A stretch of DNA of 64,000 nt from AC-32 sp963717475 (lineage in GTDB: Bacteria; Actinomycetota; Thermoleophilia; Gaiellales; Gaiellaceae). The stretch lies in NCBI GenBank assembly GCA_963717475.1, contig OY970337.1, positions 1,612,001-1,676,000 of the forward strand. Direction: 5' to 3'. Shown in pieces: positions 17,154 through 25,615 of the stretch. Made by a program: the position numbers and the translations under genes. Each line of letters opens with the position of its first letter. Within the stretch, counting starts at the first letter, position 1. Below the pieces are notes generated by a model that was given only the letters and a program-made list of their open reading frames with translations, was not told the DNA's origin and searched no databases.

Positions 17154-17506
17154 CCGAGACGACGCAGACCGCCTGAGCGAGCTCCCGCGAGTGCGTCATC
17201 GAGAGCTCGATCCGACCGGCACCGACCCGCTCGGCCCACTCGAGGGTGCGGCCGGAGAGCGTCACGCCCGGCTTCGGCCGGCCCGCGATCTCGATCTCGC
17301 GCCAGGTGAAGCGGACTCCCGAGCCCGAGCGCCTTGCCGACCGCCTCTTTGCCGGCGAAGCGCGCGGCGTAGTGCTGCGGCGGGTTGGCGCGGCTGTCGC
17401 AGTAGGCGCGCTCGGTCTCGGTGAAACAGCGCTCGCGGAAGCCGGGGTACCGCTCGAGCGCCCGCGCGATCCGCTCGATCTCGATCAGGTCGACGCCGAC
17501 CCTCAC
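17146..17506 (-). CDS. acpS: Holo-[acyl-carrier-protein] synthase (single-base frameshift)
   Basis: AcpS moves 4'-phosphopantetheine from CoA onto acyl carrier protein. GTG at 17506 forms a GTGA overlap with the HAD stop and starts the signature VRVGVDLIEIERIARAL; the magnesium/CoA helix FAGKEAVGKALG is also present. The frame breaks at the C run at 17324-17326; removing one base gives KALGSGVRFTWREIEIAG and a normal C-terminus (SMTHSRELAQAVCVV), 119 residues in all. The gene is essential in other bacteria, so the break probably reflects a sequence error. Confidence 0.9.
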
Positions 17507-18279
17507 AGGTGCGCCTCCAGCCATTGCGGCAGCGCGGCGATCGAGTCGATCACGCCGTCCGGCCGGACCGTGGCCTCGTCGAGCTCCTCCTCTCGGAACT
17601 TCCCGGTCCGCACCAGGACGGTCCTGAGCCCGAAGGCCGAGGCGCCGGCGACGTCGGCTTCGATGTCGTCGCCGATCATCCAGGTCTGCTCGGGCTCGTA
17701 GTCGAGCGCGTCGAGCGCGGCCGCGAAGTAGGCGGCGCTCGGCTTGCCGAGCACGGTCGCCTCCTGCTCGGCCGCGTACTCCAGCCCCGCGACGAACGCG
17801 CCAGCGTCCAGCAGCGCCCCGCGCGACGTCTGCCACCAGCGGTTCTTGTGCAGGCAGTAGAGCTCGGCCCCGTCCTGCAGCTCGGCGAACGCGCGCGCCA
17901 GGTTGTAGTAGCTGAAGACCTGGTTCGTCTCGAAGGCCTCGTCGGCGCCGCCGAGCAAGACCGCGTCTGCGTTCTCGCCCACGAGCTCGAGCCCCTCCAG
18001 GTCGTCGACGATCGCCGGCATCGTCAGCGCCAGCACCCGCTTGCCCCTGAGCGCGTGCGCGGCGGCGATAGGAGTCGTCTGCAGCTCCCGGTCCTCGAGC
18101 TCGACGCCGAACGAGCGGATCTCCTCCGCGAGCGCACTCCGCGAGTGCGTGGTGTTGTTGGTCACGAAGCGGAGAGCGTGGCCCATTTCCCGGAGGCGGG
18201 CAGTTGCCTTGGCCCCGCCGAGGATCGGATGCCCCGAGACGTGCAGCACCCCGTCGACGTCGAGGAGAATCGCACTCAT
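17503..18279 (-). CDS. HAD-IIA family sugar/nucleotide phosphatase (NagD/HDHD2-like)
   Basis: 258 residues from ATG at 18279. Motif I is LLDVDGVLHVSGHP, motif II lies in RFVTNNTTHSR, and motif IV is GDDIEADVAGASAFG, with a C2 cap in between: the HAD-IIA arrangement of NagD, phosphoglycolate phosphatase and LHPP/HDHD2 types. It likely dephosphorylates small metabolites. Its stop overlaps the acpS start. Its start codon overlaps, in the opposite direction, the possible ATG of the ArfB-like gene. Confidence 0.85.
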   Translation of the reverse strand: MSAILLDVDGVLHVSGHPILGGAKATARLREMGHALRFVTNNTTHSRSALAEEIRSFGVELEDRELQTTPIAAAHALRGKRVLALTMPAIVDDLEGLELVGENADAVLLGGADEAFETNQVFSYYNLARAFAELQDGAELYCLHKNRWWQTSRGALLDAGAFVAGLEYAAEQEATVLGKPSAAYFAAALDALDYEPEQTWMIGDDIEADVAGASAFGLRTVLVRTGKFREEELDEATVRPDGVIDSIAALPQWLEAHL

Positions 18280-18688
18280 GGCGGCAGACTCTATTCGGGT
18301 GACGCGGTCGGTCTCCATCCCGCGCTCCGAGATCGAGCTGCGCTTCTCGCGCTCGAGCGGGCCCGGCGGGCAGCACGCGCAGAAGTCGGACACGCGGGTC
18401 GAGGCCGTCTTCGACGTCGAGCGCTCGGTCGGGCTCACCGAGACGCAGAAGCGGCGAGTGGTGGCGCGCGCCGGCCCGGTGCTGCGCGCGGTCGCCCAGG
18501 ACGAGCGCAGCCAGTGGCGCAACCGCGAGCTCGCGACCGAGCGGCTCGTCGAGGGGCTGCGCGAGGCGCTCCGCGTCCCGCGCCCGCGCCGGGCGACGAA
18601 GCCCACGAAGTCATCCGTCGAGAAGCGGCTCGAGCGAAAGCGCCGCCGCAGCGACGTCAAGCGCCTGCGGCGCCCTCCACCCGACTGA
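18278..18688 (+). CDS. arfB: ArfB/YaeJ-like ribosome rescue factor
   Basis: 136 residues from ATG 18278; GTG 18299 is an alternative that would avoid the start-codon overlap with the HAD gene. The catalytic GGQ lies in SSGPGGQHAQKSDTRVEAVF, and the C-terminal tail is very basic (SSVEKRLERKRRRSDVKRL), as needed to enter the empty mRNA channel. ArfB hydrolyses peptidyl-tRNA on ribosomes stalled without a stop codon. The sequence after GGQ (HAQKSDT) differs from E. coli (NVNK), typical of an actinobacterial subgroup. Its end overlaps the hydrolase gene by 32 bases. Confidence 0.86.
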   Translation: MAADSIRVTRSVSIPRSEIELRFSRSSGPGGQHAQKSDTRVEAVFDVERSVGLTETQKRRVVARAGPVLRAVAQDERSQWRNRELATERLVEGLREALRVPRPRRATKPTKSSVEKRLERKRRRSDVKRLRRPPPD

Positions 18689-19574
18689 GAAAGCCGCGCA
18701 CCAGCGCGAGCGTCTCCTCGGGCTGCTCCGCCTGGGCCATGTGCGAGCTCTCCTCGAGCACGACGTACTCCGAGCCCGGGATCGCCCGGTGCGCGGCCTC
18801 GGTGCAGGCGGGCGTGACCTCGTCGTGGCGGCCTGAGACGACCAGGGTCGGCACCTGGATCCGTCCGAGACGCGGCGTGATGTCCCAGTCGCGGATCGTC
18901 CCGATCACGTGGAACTCGCTCGGCCCGTTCATCGCGTGGTAGACCTCGGGATTCGCCTCGAGCTTCTCGAAGCACTCGACGAGCCAGTCCGGCCAGGGGT
19001 CGGTGCGGCAGACATGGCGGCGGTAGAAGACCATGCTCGCCTCCTCGTACTCGGGCGAGTCCGTCGTCCCGGCCTCCTCGTGCTCGCGGAGGGTCGCCTC
19101 GACCTCCGGCGGCAGCTCCGAGCGCAGCCGCGCGACCTCCGGCATCCAGTCGGGCACGCTCGGCGGCGAGCTCTCGACGATCAGCGAGACGAGGCCCTCC
19201 GGCTGCTCCGTCGCGTACTGCATCCCGAGCATGCCGCCCCACGAGTGCCCGAGGACGTGCACGCGCTCGAGGCCCAGAGCCTCGCGGACGACCCCGACCT
19301 CCTCGACGAAGAGCTCCGGCTGCCAGATCGAGACCTCGTGCGGCTCCTCGAGACCGGAGTTGCCGGACCCGATCTGGTCGTAGAAGACGACGCGCCGCTC
19401 GTCGGCCAGCGCCTCGTAAGGCTTCAGGTGCAGCCAGTTCGCGCCGGGCCCGCCGTGGAGGCAGAGCAGCGGCAGGCGCGCGTCGTCCTCCGAGCCCGCG
19501 GCGAGCGAGCGGTACCAGGTTCGGCCGCCCCGGAACGGGACGTAGCCCTCGTCGACGCGTGACGCATCGGACAC
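18657..19574 (-). CDS. Alpha/beta hydrolase, prolyl aminopeptidase (S33) family
   Basis: 305 residues from ATG at 19574. The oxyanion-loop motif HGGPGANW, the DQIGSGNS segment and the nucleophile elbow GHSWGG are hallmarks of proline iminopeptidases and tricorn F1-like peptidases; the Asp (SGRHDEVTP) and His (ESSHMAQAE) complete the triad. No signal peptide, so cytoplasmic. It likely removes N-terminal residues, often proline, or cleaves amides; the exact substrate is open. Confidence 0.86.
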   Translation of the reverse strand: MSDASRVDEGYVPFRGGRTWYRSLAAGSEDDARLPLLCLHGGPGANWLHLKPYEALADERRVVFYDQIGSGNSGLEEPHEVSIWQPELFVEEVGVVREALGLERVHVLGHSWGGMLGMQYATEQPEGLVSLIVESSPPSVPDWMPEVARLRSELPPEVEATLREHEEAGTTDSPEYEEASMVFYRRHVCRTDPWPDWLVECFEKLEANPEVYHAMNGPSEFHVIGTIRDWDITPRLGRIQVPTLVVSGRHDEVTPACTEAAHRAIPGSEYVVLEESSHMAQAEQPEETLALVRGFLSRVEGAAGA

Positions 19575-19682
19575 CTGCCCATCTTTCCACGACGAACGAT
19601 TTACGCCGCGCTAACAGGTGGCTAATCGGCGCCTGACAACGCGGAGCCAGGATCCGTTCGATCCCTCGACCAAGGAGCTCGG

Positions 19683-20420
19683 ATGAAGCGCAACCTGCTC
19701 TACCTCATGCTCGTCGCCCTCGTGGTTGCGACGGCAGGCACGTCGAGCTCGCTCGCAGCCCGGCAGAGCTCGAACATCACGTACGTCTTCAACGGTCGCC
19801 TCCTCGCCGACGCCGGCAGCTCGACGTCGCTGTACGTCGACGTCAACGGCGGCAGCCACGCCGCGCTGCGGAAGCTGATCGGCCAGGGCGACGCCCAGCA
19901 CTTCGCGGTCGGCCCGAACACGCAGTACATCCGCTGGACGCACGGCGTGCCCACCGTCGTCCAGGAGTCGAACCTCGTCGCGGGAGACCGCGTCAGCGTC
20001 AAGGTCCCGGCCGCGCGCAGCGCGTCGCTGTCCGAGATCGAGTCCACGCCCGCCCGCCGGGTCGCGGACAACGGCCCCACCGGGCGATTCCCTCGTCGCC
20101 CACTCTGGCTCTTCATCGGCACGCTGGACGCCCCCGCGTCCGGCGGCCACTTCACGCTCCACATCCGCAACGGCAACCTCCGCGCGTTGCGGGCGATGCT
20201 CGGAGCGCCGCTCGACCAGACGTTCACCTACGACGCGCACACGATCTTCGTCCTCTGGCAGGGCGGCGTGCCGACGGTGATCTCTCCCTCCCAACTGGTT
20301 GTCGGCGACCGGATCTCGGTCCGGATCCGCGCACCGCAGTCGTACTCGCTCGGCCAGGTCGAGTCGGTCCCGGCGAACCACGTCGGCGACCACGAGCCTG
20401 GTGCCGGCGCCAGCAAGTAG
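19683..20420 (+). CDS. Secreted protein with two tandem ~100-residue repeats
   Basis: 245 residues from ATG 19683, preceded by AAGGAGCTCGG. A signal peptide covers residues 1-25 (LMLVALVVATAGTSSSLAA). The mature protein is an internal duplication: residues about 31-130 and 141-240 align, with shared blocks GVPTV (88-92 and 195-199), S-x-LV-x-GDR-x-SV (96-106 and 203-213) and a final ExxPAxxVxD. Each repeat looks beta-rich, in the manner of DUF5666-like or OB/SH3-type domains. It is not recognised as a characterised family. A strong terminator follows. Confidence 0.72.
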   Translation: MKRNLLYLMLVALVVATAGTSSSLAARQSSNITYVFNGRLLADAGSSTSLYVDVNGGSHAALRKLIGQGDAQHFAVGPNTQYIRWTHGVPTVVQESNLVAGDRVSVKVPAARSASLSEIESTPARRVADNGPTGRFPRRPLWLFIGTLDAPASGGHFTLHIRNGNLRALRAMLGAPLDQTFTYDAHTIFVLWQGGVPTVISPSQLVVGDRISVRIRAPQSYSLGQVESVPANHVGDHEPGAGASK

Positions 20421-20439
20421 CCGTCGCACTCCTCCCCGA

Positions 20440-20468
20440 CCGAGAGGCCGCCCTGCGCGGCCTCTCGG
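20440..20468. terminator. Terminator hairpin after the repeat protein
   Basis: Twelve-pair stem CCGAGAGGCCGC/GCGGCCTCTCGG with a five-base loop, starting 20 bases after the stop at 20420. It isolates the gene from mreB. Confidence 0.75.
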
Positions 20469-20479
20469 CGTTCTGCCGC

Positions 20480-20485
20480 TAGGGT
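20480..20485 (+). promoter_or_regulatory. Leaderless -10 box (TAGGGT) for mreB
   Basis: TAGGGT ends 6 bases before ATG 20492 and lies directly after a terminator, so a promoter is required here. No ribosome site is present. Confidence 0.5.
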
Positions 20486-20491
20486 CCGCAC

Positions 20492-21529
20492 ATGCGACTG
20501 CGGGGGTCCTTCGGCGGCCGTGACCTGGCAGTGGATCTAGGGACGGCGAACACGCTCGTCTTCATCCGCGGCCGGGGAATCGTCCTGTTCGAGCCATCGG
20601 TGGTCGCGTTCTCCGAGGAGACCGGCCGGGTGTATGCGGTCGGCGAGGAGGCACGGCGCATGATCGGCCGGACGCCGGCGACGATCCGCGCCACCCGCCC
20701 GCTGCGCCACGGCGTGATCGCCGACTTCGAGATCACCGAGCAGATGCTCCGCCACTTCATCAGCAAGGCTGCGGGCGGCCGCTTCGCGTTCGCGCGGGTC
20801 GTCCTCTGCGTCCCGAGCGGGATCACCGACGTCGAGCGGCGCGCGGTCGACGAGGCCACCAGGTCCGCGGGGGCCCGCGGCGTGTTCCTGATCGAGGAGC
20901 CGATGGCCGCCGCGATCGGCGCGAACCTGCCCGTCGGCGAGGCGGTCGCCAGCATGGTGATCGACATCGGCGGCGGCACAACCGAGGTCGCGGTCATCTC
21001 GCTCGGCGGGATGGTCGTCTGGGAGTCGATCCGCGTCGGCGGGTACGAGCTGGACGAGGCGATCGTCGACTACGTCAAGAACGCGCACAAGCTGCTGATC
21101 GGGCAAGAGACGGCCGAGACGGCCAAGATCGCCATCGGGTCCGCATGGCCGATCGACGGCGGGCTGCAGGACACGCAGGTCGCAGGACGGGATCTCGTCA
21201 CCGGGCTCTTGCGGCGCGTGACGCTCGGCGCCGACGACATCCGGCGCGCGCTCGAGCCGCCGGTCGCGCGCATCGTCGCCGCGGTCAAGGACACTCTCGA
21301 ACGGACGCCGCCCGAGCTCGCCGCCGACGTCGCCGAGCGCGGGATCGTCCTCGCCGGCGGGGGGTCGCTGCTACGCGGAATCGGCGAGCGGCTCAAGCAC
21401 GAGGTCGGGCTCCCGGTGCAGCTGGCGGAGTCGCCGCTGACGTGCGTCGCCGAAGGCGCCGGCCGAAGCCTCGACGAGCTGGAGACGCTCGAGCGGAGCG
21501 CCAAGGCCCAGCGCCGGGTCTATCGCTAG
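20492..21529 (+). CDS. mreB: Rod shape-determining actin homologue MreB
   Basis: 345 residues, normal for MreB. The actin-fold ATP-binding motifs are visible: phosphate 1 VDLGTANTLV, phosphate 2 VIDIGGGTTEVAVISLGG, and adenosine motif VLAGGGSLLRGIGERL. MreB forms membrane-associated filaments that guide peptidoglycan synthesis. No mreC, mreD or rodA gene is next to it. It converges on a zinc ribbon gene with a 4-base overlap. Confidence 0.92.
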   Translation: MRLRGSFGGRDLAVDLGTANTLVFIRGRGIVLFEPSVVAFSEETGRVYAVGEEARRMIGRTPATIRATRPLRHGVIADFEITEQMLRHFISKAAGGRFAFARVVLCVPSGITDVERRAVDEATRSAGARGVFLIEEPMAAAIGANLPVGEAVASMVIDIGGGTTEVAVISLGGMVVWESIRVGGYELDEAIVDYVKNAHKLLIGQETAETAKIAIGSAWPIDGGLQDTQVAGRDLVTGLLRRVTLGADDIRRALEPPVARIVAAVKDTLERTPPELAADVAERGIVLAGGGSLLRGIGERLKHEVGLPVQLAESPLTCVAEGAGRSLDELETLERSAKAQRRVYR

Positions 21530-21840
21530 CGAATCAAGGCGCGGATCCGGTCGAGCGGCCGCGGGCGCCTGACCTCCGGCGCTGCCAGGAAGAGCGACAG
21601 GCGGTCGGCCTCGTCCTCGTCGAGCGAGACCGCGGCTTCTGCGACGCCCTCCACGCTCCACACGCTGAAGCGCACGTGCGGCTCGTCCGTCAGGTAACGC
21701 GAGACGCGGAGCGCCTTTCCGTCGTCGCGGGGATGCGCGCGAAAGAACTCGACGAGCTTGCTGCGCTGAGGGGCGGCGCACCACGGACAGAACCGGAACG
21801 CCGATTCGAGCTTCCCACCACACTCGGCGCAGACGCGCAC
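21526..21840 (-). CDS. Small zinc ribbon protein of unknown function
   Basis: 104 residues from GTG at 21840. The first 25 residues form a four-cysteine zinc ribbon (CAECG...CPWCA). The rest is an alpha/beta domain with FSVWSVEGVAEAAVSLDEDEADRLSLFL, which resembles sequences that bind or regulate nucleic acids or proteins, but no family is assigned. It overlaps mreB tail to tail. Confidence 0.65.
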   Translation of the reverse strand: MRVCAECGGKLESAFRFCPWCAAPQRSKLVEFFRAHPRDDGKALRVSRYLTDEPHVRFSVWSVEGVAEAAVSLDEDEADRLSLFLAAPEVRRPRPLDRIRALIR

Positions 21841-21934
21841 CTGCTCGTACCTCCTTCTCGCGCGTAACCGTACCCCGTTCGAGGGATTTCAGTGCTACGG
21901 GACTGACAACGCGCGAAATGGGTATGGCGCGGAC

Positions 21935-22955
21935 GTGAGCTCACTCCCCGCCGATCCGCTCGAGGCCGAGCTCGGCTCGCTCTTCGAACGGCACTCTCGC
22001 CGGATTCTCGGCTACTGCCTGCGCCGGCTGCGGAGCCGCGAGGACGCCGAGGACGCGGTTCAGCAGACCTTCATCAACGCCTACCGCGGGCTGCGGCAGG
22101 GGACCACGCCGCGCTCCGAGCTCGCCTGGCTCTTCAAGATCGCAGAGAACGTCTGCCGCGAGCGGCGCCGCGCGGCCTGGCGGCGCGGCCGCCTCGAGGT
22201 CGCGCAGAGCCCCGAGGGGATCGAGACGCTTGCCTCGCCGGAGCACGAGCCGACCGTGGAGCTCGACGGCCTGGCCGACGCGCTCGCCCAGCTCGCGCCG
22301 AACCAGCAGCGGGCGATCCTGCTGCGGGAATGGCAGGGTCTCTCCTACCGGGAGATCGCCCACGAGCTCGGCGTCACCGAGGCCGCGGTCGAGACCCTGC
22401 TCTTCCGCGCGCGCCGCTCGCTCGCCCGCAGGCTCGACCGCTCGCGCGTCGCGGCGCTCGGCAACCTCGGCTCGCTCGCAGCGTGGGCGAAGTCGCTCTT
22501 CGGAGGGGCCGCGGCGAAGCTGGCGGCGACGGCGGCCGTGATCGTGGTCGTCTCCGCGGCGGACCCGGCGCTGCGGCAGCAGATCCAGGGCGCGTTCGCC
22601 TCCACGCCGCCCACGCGCCATGCCCAGGCCTCGGGGACACAGGCGACCGCCCGGCACCAGTCGGCTCAGACGCACGCCGCGAAGCCGGCTGCGCACCGGA
22701 AGGCACGGCGCGCCCGCCGCGCGAAGACCACGCGCTCGACGGGCCTGGCCGTACGCCACGCAACGCATCCCGGGCGCACGGTCGTAGCCGCCCTGCCGCC
22801 CGCCGGCCCGCCTCCGCCGGCGCCGGCCGCCGCCGCCCGGCGGAATCGGCATACCGCCGCCTCCGCACCTTCCGCCGGTGCCGCCGCTGCCGCCCGTGCC
22901 GCCGCTCCCGCCGGCGCCGCCGATCAACCTGCCTCCGCCGCCACCTCTGCCTTAG
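21935..22955 (+). CDS. ECF-type sigma-70 factor with a membrane segment and Pro-rich tail (frameshift)
   Basis: GTG 21935 begins a sigma factor: region 2 at residues about 13-80 (GYCLRRLRSREDAEDAVQQTF) and region 4 at about 113-165 (LREWQGLSYREIAHELGVTE). After it comes a hydrophobic segment at about 191-209 (AAAKLAATAAVIVVVSAA), a basic Ala/His/Lys stretch and a proline-rich tail. A one-base correction near 22800-22840 gives a tail with PLPPVPPLPPVPPLPPAPP, ending at TAG 22955 (about 339 residues); uncorrected, the frame runs to 23005. A membrane-tethered sigma factor with its own extracytoplasmic tail could sense envelope state directly. No separate anti-sigma gene is next to it. Confidence 0.78.
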
Positions 22956-24155
22956 GTTCCAACCCGGCCTCGAACTTCGCGCGGCACCCGGGCCCGCAGA
23001 AGTAGTACGTCTGCCCGTCCACTTCGAGCGTGAGCGCCTTGCGCCGGTCGACCGTCATCCCGCAGACGGGTCGCGCGCGCCGCGGCGCAGCGTCAGGGCG
23101 ACGAGCCCGGCGGCCACGAGCGTGAACACGATGTTGAGCGCGGTCGTGTAGTTCCACGAGATCCCGCGCGCCGTGATCGAGTCGATCGAGGGCCGCTCGC
23201 TCGGCACGAGCCCGGCCGCGCTGAAGATCCCGTCGACAGCGAGCGCGGAGAGGACGATCGCCGTGAACATCAGCCCGACGATCACGACCGTCAGGCGGCC
23301 GCCGTAGTAGCGCCGGTAGACGAGCACGAGCGGAATGATCAGCAGGTCGGCGTAGATGAACGAGATCACGCCCGCGAACGAGATCCCGCCGGCCCAGAGA
23401 ACCGCCGCGAGCGGGACGTTGCCGACCGAGCAGACGAACGCGAGCACCGCGACGACGGGGCCGAGGACAACGTTCTCGAGGAGCTGCCCGCTGCCGCCCC
23501 TGTCGGTCAGGAAGAGCCCGTTGAAGAAATCCATCGGCAGCAGCGCGATGAAGCCTGCGATCAGGAAGCCGGCGGTGATCTCCTTCCAGAGCATCTGCGC
23601 GTCGCCGCGGAAGTTGTGGGCGACGTCCGACCACGCCTCGAGTGAGAGGAATCGCGACGCACCGCCTGCGGAGTGGTGCTCGTGCCCGGTGCTGGCGGCG
23701 AGCGCACGCTCTCGCGCCTCCTCCTCCTGCTCGCGCGTCACGAGCAGCCGGATCCCGAGCCACATGAGAGCGATCAGAAGCACGCCGCCGACGAGCTCGG
23801 CGAAGGTGAACTGCCAGCCGATGAAGACCCAGAGCACGATTCCGAGCTCGAAGACGAGGTTCGTCGAGGCGAACTGGAACACCATCGCGCCGGCGAGGCT
23901 GCCGCCCTTCTGGAAGATCGACTTCGCGATCGCGACAGCTGCGTAGCTGCACGACGACGAGGCCGCGCCGAGCCCTGTCGCGAGCGCGACCGTGCGGGGC
24001 CCGCGGCCGCCGAGCGCCCGTTCCATCCGCTCCCGCGGCACCCACGCCTGCACGATCCCGGAGAGCAGGAACCCGAGCACGAGCGCCCACCAGACCTCCC
24101 ACGCCATCTGGAAGGCGTTCCAGAGGCCCTGGCCGATCTGATCGAGAACGTGCAT
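22924..24155 (-). CDS. UPF0718/ArsP-like permease fused to a YHS metal-binding domain (frameshift)
   Basis: ATG at 24155 opens an eight-segment permease of the UPF0718 (DUF318) group, with family motifs GAASSSCSYAAVAIAKS and VCSVGNVPLAAVLWAGG. As read, it stops at 23055 (366 residues, ending RDPSAG). Adding one G near 23065 changes this to DPVCGMTVDRRKA, the start of a YHS domain, followed by YYFCGPGCRAKFEAG and a stop at 22924; the fused length is about 410 residues. Alternatively a 44-residue YHS peptide starts at ATG 23058 with an ATGA overlap. Such permeases export organoarsenicals or heavy metals, and YHS domains bind metals, supporting a metal-efflux role. Confidence 0.8.
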
Positions 24156-24166
24156 GGTCGGAAAGA

Positions 24167-24775
24167 TCAGGATTCGGTGGCCAGCCGAACGCCGAACGTG
24201 ACCAGGACGAGGCCGGCGACGGCGTCGAGCGCGCGGCGCACGCGCGTTCGGAGAAGGAACGCCTTGGCCCGCGCGACCGCGAAGGCGTAGAGAGACAGCC
24301 AGGCGAGCGTCAGCGACGCGAAGGTGGCTCCGAGGGCGAGCATCCCTGCGAACGACGCCGCGAACTGGGGCAGCAGACTGGTGAAGAAGACGACCATCTT
24401 CGGGTTGCCGAGGTTGCTGAGCACGCCCTGGCGGTAGGCGGCTTTCCGGCGGCCGCCGACCGCGCCATGGGGTCGACGGCGGATGGCGGCGGCAAGAGCC
24501 TGCGCGCCGAGGAAGACCAGGTACGCGGCGCCCGCCACGCGCAGTCCGACGAAGAGCGGCCTGGATGCAAGCAGAAGCGCCGAGAGCCCCGCGCTCGCCG
24601 CGAGCGCCCAGGTCAGCTGGCCCGTGACGACGCCGAGCGCCGTGAGCACGCCGCCGCGCCGGCCCGCCGTGAGCGTGTTCCTGACCGCGAGCGCCGTGTC
24701 CTGGCCGGGGGTGACGATCACGACGAGCGAGACGCCGAGGAACGCTGCGAGCTGACCGAGGCCCATCTTCGGCAT
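24167..24775 (-). CDS. LysE/RhtB family amino acid exporter
   Basis: 202 residues from ATG at 24775, about six membrane segments. The family motif near the N-terminus is present (VSLVVIVTPGQDTALAVRNTLTAGRRGG), as is NLGNPKMVVFFTSLLPQF. Members export amino acids such as lysine, threonine or homoserine lactone. It ends 11 bases before the permease gene and is divergent from the dehydrogenase with a 9-base gap. Confidence 0.88.
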   Translation of the reverse strand: MPKMGLGQLAAFLGVSLVVIVTPGQDTALAVRNTLTAGRRGGVLTALGVVTGQLTWALAASAGLSALLLASRPLFVGLRVAGAAYLVFLGAQALAAAIRRRPHGAVGGRRKAAYRQGVLSNLGNPKMVVFFTSLLPQFAASFAGMLALGATFASLTLAWLSLYAFAVARAKAFLLRTRVRRALDAVAGLVLVTFGVRLATES

Positions 24776-24784
24776 GATCGCAGC

Positions 24785-25615
24785 GTGGCGAGGGTCGCCG
24801 TCGTCGGGCTCGGCGCGATGGGCAGCCGCATCGCGCGGCGGCTGCTGGACGCCGGCCATGACCTGACCGTCTGGAACCGGACGCCTGCCAAGGCCGAGGC
24901 ACTCGGCGCCCCCGTCGCGGCCAGCCCGGCCGAGGCGGCCGCGAGCTCGGAGGTCGCGATCACGATGGTTGCCGACCCGTCTGCGCTCGAGGCGGTCACG
25001 GAAGGCCCCGACGGCGTCGCGGCCGGCGCGGGCGACGGAACCACCGTGATCGAGATGTCTACGGTCGGCCCGGCCGCGATCGAACGCCTCGCGCGCGCAG
25101 TGAGAGCGCCGCTCCTCGACGCGCCGGTGCTAGGCAGCCTCAGCGAGGCCGAGTCCGGAACGCTCTCGATCTTCGTCGGCGGCGAAGAGCCGGTGTTCGA
25201 GAGCCACCGCGAGCTGCTCGAGACCCTCGGGAAACCGCTCTACGTCGGCCCGTCGGGCTCGGGCGCCGCCGCGAAGCTCGTCGCCAACTCGACGCTCTTC
25301 ACGGTGATCGGCGCGGTCGGCGAGGCGGTGGCGCTCGCCGACGCGCTCGGCCTCTCGCGACAGGCCGCGTTCGAGGTGATCGGCCGAACCGCCCTCGCCG
25401 AGCAGGCGGAACGCCGCCGCCCCGCGCTCGAGTCCGGCGAGTTTCCTCCGCGCTTCCCTCTCCGCCTGGCGCGCAAGGACGCTGAGCTGATCGCCGAGCT
25501 CGGCCTCGACCTGAGGCTCGTCGAGGCCGCCCGCTCGTGGCTGTCAGAGACGGACGGTGAGGACCGCGACTACTCCGCGGTGCTCGAGCAGATCCTGAAG
25601 GCAGCGAAGCACTAG
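24785..25615 (+). CDS. NAD(P)-binding 3-hydroxyisobutyrate dehydrogenase-like oxidoreductase
   Basis: 276 residues from GTG 24785. Rossmann motif VGLGAMGSRIARRLLDAGH with NRTPAKAEAL, the substrate motif DAPVLGS-x-x-EAESGTLSIFVGG, and catalytic Lys in GSGAAAKLVANS define the beta-hydroxyacid dehydrogenase family (3-hydroxyisobutyrate, tartronate semialdehyde, 6-phosphogluconate relatives). The catalytic loop reads VLGSLSEAESG instead of the usual V-S-G-G, as in glyoxylate/succinic semialdehyde reductase-type or imine reductase-type members. Substrate is unknown. Confidence 0.85.
   Translation: MARVAVVGLGAMGSRIARRLLDAGHDLTVWNRTPAKAEALGAPVAASPAEAAASSEVAITMVADPSALEAVTEGPDGVAAGAGDGTTVIEMSTVGPAAIERLARAVRAPLLDAPVLGSLSEAESGTLSIFVGGEEPVFESHRELLETLGKPLYVGPSGSGAAAKLVANSTLFTVIGAVGEAVALADALGLSRQAAFEVIGRTALAEQAERRRPALESGEFPPRFPLRLARKDAELIAELGLDLRLVEAARSWLSETDGEDRDYSAVLEQILKAAKH

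Noticed and set aside
22790..23005. Sigma factor stop at 23005 (tail ending HPGPQK)
   Set aside because: The other frame gives a regular proline-rich tail and ends at 22955 without running far into the YHS coding region; a one-base error near 22820 explains it.
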